Origin: DASUAO01 sp046484625
GTDB taxonomy: Bacteria; Actinomycetota; Acidimicrobiia; IMCC26256; PALSA-555
Length of the DNA stretch: 25,245 nucleotides
Direction of reading: 5' to 3'
Assembly (NCBI GenBank): GCA_046484625.1
Contig: JAWOIO010000152.1
Coordinates: 1 to 25,245, forward strand
Part shown: one piece after another, positions 22,060 to 25,245 of the stretch
Layout: each line of letters opens with the position of its first letter
How positions within the stretch are numbered: position 1 is the stretch's first letter
Notes under the pieces: model-generated
Database searches by the model: none
Seen by the model: only the letters and a program-made list of their open reading frames with translations
Told to the model about the DNA's origin: nothing
Translations under genes and position numbers: made by a program

Positions 22060-22852
22060 CGAGATCGACGCGACACAGAAGGCCGCGATCGCCGCCGCGG
22101 TCGCCGAGCTGTGGGAGCGCTACAAGCGCGAGCCCTCGACCGAGGATCGCGAGCGGCTGATCCTGAACTACTCGCCGTTGGTGAAGTTCGTCGCCGGCCG
22201 GGTTGCGTCGGGCCTGCCCCAGAGCGTGGAGCAGGCCGACCTCATCAGCTACGGCATCTTCGGTCTGATCGATGCGATCGAGAAGTTCGATCCCGAGCGC
22301 GGCTTCAAGTTCGAGACGTACGCGATCTCGCGGATCAAGGGCGCGATCATCGACGAGCTCCGCTCCATCGACTGGGTGCCGCGCTCGGTGCGGGCGAAGG
22401 CGCGGGCGATCGAGCGTGCCTTCTCGGAGCTCGAGAACGAGCTGAAGCGCAAGCCGACCGACGACGAGGTCGCGGCCGAGATCGGCATCACGGCAGCCGA
22501 GCTCGACCAGAACCTGTCCCAGATCTCCCTGACCGGGCTCGTCGCCCTCGACGAGCTCCTCGGTGGCGGTGCGCAACAAGAGGGTGGCGGTTCGACGACG
22601 GTGGGGGAGACCCTCTCCGACGCGTCGCACGACCCCGTCGAGGCGTTCGAGGTCGACGAGATGAAGCACGTCCTCGCCGACATGATCAACCGGATGCCCG
22701 ACCGCGAGCGGCTCGTCCTGACGCTCTACTACTACGAGGCGCTCACGCTCTCGGAGATCGGCGAGGTGCTCGGGGTCACCGAGAGCCGGGTGTGCCAGAT
22801 CCACACCAAGGCGATCCTGCAGCTGCGCGCCCGCCTCGTCGACGCCGCCTGA
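22052..22852 (+). CDS. whiG: WhiG/FliA-type alternative sigma factor
   Basis: A 266-residue sigma factor of the sigma-28 group. Region 2 reads LISYGIFGLIDAIEKFDPE and GFKFETYAISRIKGAIIDEL, followed by the group hallmark RSIDWVPRSVR. Region 3 includes KRKPTDDEVAAEIGI. The region 4 helix-turn-helix is LTLSEIGEVLGVTESRVCQI. In Streptomyces WhiG starts sporulation; in flagellated bacteria the same type drives flagellar genes. No flagellar or anti-sigma gene is in this window, so the targets are unknown. The GTG at 22052 overlaps the end of the recombinase gene, so the two are cotranscribed. The placement between xerC and an M23 gene is conserved among Actinobacteria, as far as I recall. Confidence 0.9.
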   Translation: MPDEIDATQKAAIAAAVAELWERYKREPSTEDRERLILNYSPLVKFVAGRVASGLPQSVEQADLISYGIFGLIDAIEKFDPERGFKFETYAISRIKGAIIDELRSIDWVPRSVRAKARAIERAFSELENELKRKPTDDEVAAEIGITAAELDQNLSQISLTGLVALDELLGGGAQQEGGGSTTVGETLSDASHDPVEAFEVDEMKHVLADMINRMPDRERLVLTLYYYEALTLSEIGEVLGVTESRVCQIHTKAILQLRARLVDAA

Positions 22853-22933
22853 TCACTGCACCACCCGTCACGCCGGACCAGTCTGCCGGTCGTTGACCAC
22901 TGACCGGCGTCCGGCCGGTCGGCACCCCCGCTC

Positions 22934-22966
22934 ACCTCCCCGTGTCGTCGTCGCACACGGGGAGGT
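22934..22966 (+). promoter_or_regulatory. 12-bp perfect hairpin covering the ribosome binding site of the M23/lipase gene
   Basis: ACCTCCCCGTGT (22934-22945) and ACACGGGGAGGT (22955-22966) pair without mismatch around a 9-base loop. The GGGGAGG Shine-Dalgarno sequence (22959-22965) is in the 3' arm, and the GTG start is at 22970. As RNA the stem would hide the ribosome binding site. No T run follows, which argues against an intrinsic terminator, although the hairpin lies 81 bases after the whiG stop. Confidence 0.7.
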
Positions 22967-22969
22967 TCC

Positions 22970-24769
22970 GTGCGGTCTCGCGTCGGGTGCATCCCCAAGG
23001 CGATCGGGGCGACGGTCTGCGTCGCGCTCGTGGCCGTCGCGTTGCCGCCCCTCGCCGGCGCGGCTCCCACGCGCTGGTTGCTCCCGGTCGACGGCCCGAT
23101 CGCGCGTCCGTTCCGGGCTCCGGTCGGCCAGTACGCGAGTGGGCACCGCGGTGTCGACCTCGTTGCCGCGCCGGGCACCGGAGTCCGAGCGGCGAACGAC
23201 GGCGTCGTCGTGTTCGCCGGATCGGTTGCCGGAGCACTGCACGTCGTGGTCGCGCACGACGGCGGGATCCGGACCTCCTCGTCGTTCCTGGAGCGCGTCG
23301 ACGTACGCGTCGGACAGCGGGTGTCCCGTGGGACGGTGATCGGAGCAGCCGGAGGGACGGGTGACGGCCACGGAGCGGGGGTGCTGCACCTGGGCGTCCG
23401 TGTCGGGGAGCGGTACATCGACCCGATGCTCCTCTTCGGGGAGGTCGACCTCACCGCGATCGTCCGACTCGTCCCGGTGAGCGCGGGGGAGATCGCGGAC
23501 GCGACCACGACCGCCGCCGAACGTGCGGCGATCGTCGAGGAGTTCCTCGACGAGTGGGACGACGAGGGCTGTGCCGGCGCGCTCGGGGAGATCGGGTTCC
23601 TTGCGATCGGCGACGTGTTCAACGGGGCGTGCGACGGGCTGGTGTCGGTCGCTCATGCCGGGCTCGACGCGATGCGCTGGGTCGGGGGCCAGGTCGCGGC
23701 GGTGGCCGAGGCGATCGCCGACACCGTCCACGGGATGGCCGACCTGATCGCGACGGCCGGGAAGACGATCGCCGAGGCCGCGGTCGCCCTTGCCGGCGCC
23801 GCGGCCGATGCAGCGGTGGCGACCTTCGTCGCGATCGCCAGGCTCGGGGCGATGTTCTTCGATGCGCTGACCGCCTGTCCGCAACCGAAGGCGAAGCGAC
23901 ACGGGGCCGGCTCCGGGAACCTCGCGCTTGCGGTCGCGGGTCTCGGGAGCTCTCGCCGGCGACGTGCCGACGGCTCGGTCTCCCCGAGCATGCACGTCGA
24001 CCATGAGGTCCTCGGGTACCGCACTGGGGAGGTCACGTACTTCTCGTACGAAGGCGACGCGCCGACCTACGGATACCGCGAGACCTTCGGCGACCTGCAT
24101 GCGCAAGCCAGATCACTGGGAGAGCAGCTCCGCACCCTCGCATCCCTACACCCGGGACGCGCCGTCGACCTGATCGGTCATTCCCAAGGAGGCGTCGTGA
24201 TCGCACTGTTCCTGCTCGAGCACTACCGGGGCCACGAGGACGAGTACCCCCCGATCCCCAACGTCGTCACCTTCGCGTCCCCGCTCGAGGGGACACCGAC
24301 GGCCACCCTTGCGTCGAGGGTCAATGACACCGTGGGAGGGCGCTCCCTGTTCACCGCGGTCGAGCGGGTCCGTCCCGACCTGCCCCTCGGGACGAAGGCG
24401 ATCGACCAGCTCGACGAGGAGTCGCCGACGATCGAGGGGCTGACAGACGCTTCCTTCGCCCGCGGGCCGCGGTTCCTCTCGATCATGGCAACTGCAGATG
24501 TCGTCGTCCCGTCGACGAGCGGCGACATCGAGGGCGGCGAGAAGGTCGTCGTCCCGGTGGGGAACCTCTGGCCGTTCGGTGCCCACGGCGGGATCCTGCA
24601 TGACGACGATGCGTTGAGCGCCGCGCAAGCCCAACTCGCGGGCGGGTCGCCGGCACCGTGTGGCCCGTTCGTCGGTGTGCTACCGACGCTCTACAGCGAG
24701 GTGGTTCGCTTCGGGACCGAGCTCACGGACTCGGTGCCCGTCAACGCCCCGATCCCGGCGGGGCTGTGA
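22970..24769 (+). CDS. Secreted fusion: degenerate M23 (LytM) domain plus lipase-like alpha/beta hydrolase
   Basis: A 599-residue exported protein. Residues 1-31 form a signal peptide (basic start, hydrophobic core, AGA cleavage region). Residues 35-155 resemble an M23/LytM peptidase: H59 and D63 in GHRGVDL, the DGVVVFAG strand, and H140 in VLHLGVRV match the zinc ligands. The catalytic His of the usual HLH motif appears replaced (V138), so peptidase activity is doubtful. Residues 195-300 are Ala-rich amphipathic helices. Residues 345-560 look like an alpha/beta hydrolase: GHSQGG with nucleophile S405, candidate Asp D510 in ATADVVVPS, and candidate His H539 or H544. One frame spans everything without a break. 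The M23 part occupies the usual slot after whiG; the hydrolase part is an extra domain. Substrate unknown. Confidence 0.8.
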   Translation: MRSRVGCIPKAIGATVCVALVAVALPPLAGAAPTRWLLPVDGPIARPFRAPVGQYASGHRGVDLVAAPGTGVRAANDGVVVFAGSVAGALHVVVAHDGGIRTSSSFLERVDVRVGQRVSRGTVIGAAGGTGDGHGAGVLHLGVRVGERYIDPMLLFGEVDLTAIVRLVPVSAGEIADATTTAAERAAIVEEFLDEWDDEGCAGALGEIGFLAIGDVFNGACDGLVSVAHAGLDAMRWVGGQVAAVAEAIADTVHGMADLIATAGKTIAEAAVALAGAAADAAVATFVAIARLGAMFFDALTACPQPKAKRHGAGSGNLALAVAGLGSSRRRRADGSVSPSMHVDHEVLGYRTGEVTYFSYEGDAPTYGYRETFGDLHAQARSLGEQLRTLASLHPGRAVDLIGHSQGGVVIALFLLEHYRGHEDEYPPIPNVVTFASPLEGTPTATLASRVNDTVGGRSLFTAVERVRPDLPLGTKAIDQLDEESPTIEGLTDASFARGPRFLSIMATADVVVPSTSGDIEGGEKVVVPVGNLWPFGAHGGILHDDDALSAAQAQLAGGSPAPCGPFVGVLPTLYSEVVRFGTELTDSVPVNAPIPAGL

Positions 24770-24771
24770 GC

Positions 24772-25245
24772 ATGCGGCGTGCGGTGGTCCCCGCACTCGT
24801 GCTGACATCAGGACTGCTGACCTCGTGCGGGATCGCTCGCGACGCGGAGACGGGGCATCCCGTGGCTTCGCGGTCGTCCGCCGGGGAGCTCGCCGTGAGG
24901 CTCGCGCGGGAGGCACCCGACCAACCCACCCAGATCTCCGCCGACGCGCACGGCGTCGTCGTGTTCGGTCGCCGAGGGGCGGCGATCGCCTACGACGCCG
25001 ACGGACGCGAGGAGTGGCGCATCGACCCGGGCGAGGAAGCGGGGAGCCGCATCGACCCGATCGCCCTGAGCGCCGAACTGGTCGTCACACCGGTGTTGGA
25101 CCGTACGCACGGATCCGGCCTGCTCGCGCTCGAACGGTCGACGGGTCGGACGCGGTGGCAGGCTCCGATCGCCGATCCGGAGGCGGTCGCCGTGGGTTCG
25201 GTGGCCGACGGGTCCGACGTCGTGGTCGTCGTCGAAGGAACCGGC
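24772..25245 (+). CDS. Lipoprotein with PQQ-like beta-propeller repeats, cut by window end
   Basis: The gene starts with ATG at 24772, 2 bases after the M23/lipase gene, and stays open to the window end (158 codons seen). The product begins MRRAVVPALVLTSGLLTSCG: a signal peptide with lipobox LTSC, so Cys19 would be lipid-modified and the protein anchored outside the membrane. The rest shows beta-propeller-like strands, for example GAAIAYDADGREEWRIDPG and LLALERSTGRTRWQAP, as in PQQ-enzyme-like repeat proteins such as BamB. These usually serve as binding scaffolds. The close spacing suggests cotranscription with the preceding secreted hydrolase. The family is inferred from repeat pattern only. 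Confidence 0.75.
   Translation, partial: MRRAVVPALVLTSGLLTSCGIARDAETGHPVASRSSAGELAVRLAREAPDQPTQISADAHGVVVFGRRGAAIAYDADGREEWRIDPGEEAGSRIDPIALSAELVVTPVLDRTHGSGLLALERSTGRTRWQAPIADPEAVAVGSVADGSDVVVVVEGTG

Noticed and set aside
22885..22908. GCCGGTC/GACCGGC inverted repeat after whiG as a terminator
   Set aside because: A 7-bp stem with a 10-base loop and no T run is weak, and GGCCGG-type words are frequent by chance in this GC-rich gap.
22868..24106. 412-codon minus-strand frame antisense to the M23/lipase gene
   Set aside because: The plus-strand frame has a signal peptide, an M23-like pattern and GHSQGG; the reverse product is charged and patternless.

Overview
The window is a gene-dense stretch of a very GC-rich actinobacterial chromosome. 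The genes are core ones: ribosomal proteins, signal recognition, fatty acid initiation, chromosome maintenance and competence. Gene order matches the actinobacterial rsmD-coaD, DUF177-rpmF-plsX-acpP-rnc-mutM-smc-ftsY-ffh, rpsP-khpA-rimM-trmD-rplS and xerC-whiG-M23 blocks. A SepIVA-like gene, a DUF2469 gene and a WhiG-type sigma factor fix the phylum. I infer a lineage near Acidimicrobiia, but no rRNA or other taxonomic marker is present to prove it.

Layout: (1) 1-408, minus: 5' part of a DUF222/13E12 gene with an apparent one-base frameshift. (2) 460-2028, minus: HerA-like DUF853 ATPase, divergent from rsmD. (3) 2065-3780, plus: rsmD, coaD and a short sepIVA-like gene, then a terminator-like hairpin. 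(4) 3917-7865, plus: DUF177, rpmF, plsX, an acyl carrier protein, rnc, mutM and acylphosphatase, with several stop/start overlaps. (5) 7982-14403, plus: smc with unusually short arms, an MscS channel, ftsY and ffh. (6) 14509-17819, plus: rpsP, khpA, rimM, trmD, a 14-bp tandem repeat, rplS, DUF2469 and yraN. (7) 17949-20939, minus: comM, dprA, a 37-residue membrane protein and a small Cys/His-rich protein. (8) 21148 to the end, plus: xerC-like recombinase, whiG-like sigma factor, a secreted M23-like/lipase-like fusion and a truncated lipoprotein gene.

Together the genes link phospholipid and fatty acid initiation (plsX, acyl carrier protein, coaD for CoA), translation and its modification enzymes (rpmF, rpsP, rplS, rimM, trmD, rsmD), membrane targeting (ftsY, ffh), DNA repair and chromosome organisation (mutM, smc, xerC-like, comM, dprA), and envelope functions (sepIVA-like, mscS, M23/lipase fusion, lipoprotein).

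Most of the window is ordinary core genome. The parts that deserve a second look are: the M23/alpha-beta-hydrolase fusion, whose ribosome binding site lies inside a perfect 12-bp hairpin; the short SMC (966 residues) and short SepIVA homologue; the 14-bp tandem repeats before rplS; a perfect 8-2-8 inverted repeat before comM; repeated 10-bp motifs beside the minus-strand competence block; and the frameshifted DUF222 gene. I found no CRISPR array, tRNA, rRNA, insertion sequence or prophage. No gene-free stretch is longer than about 210 bases.
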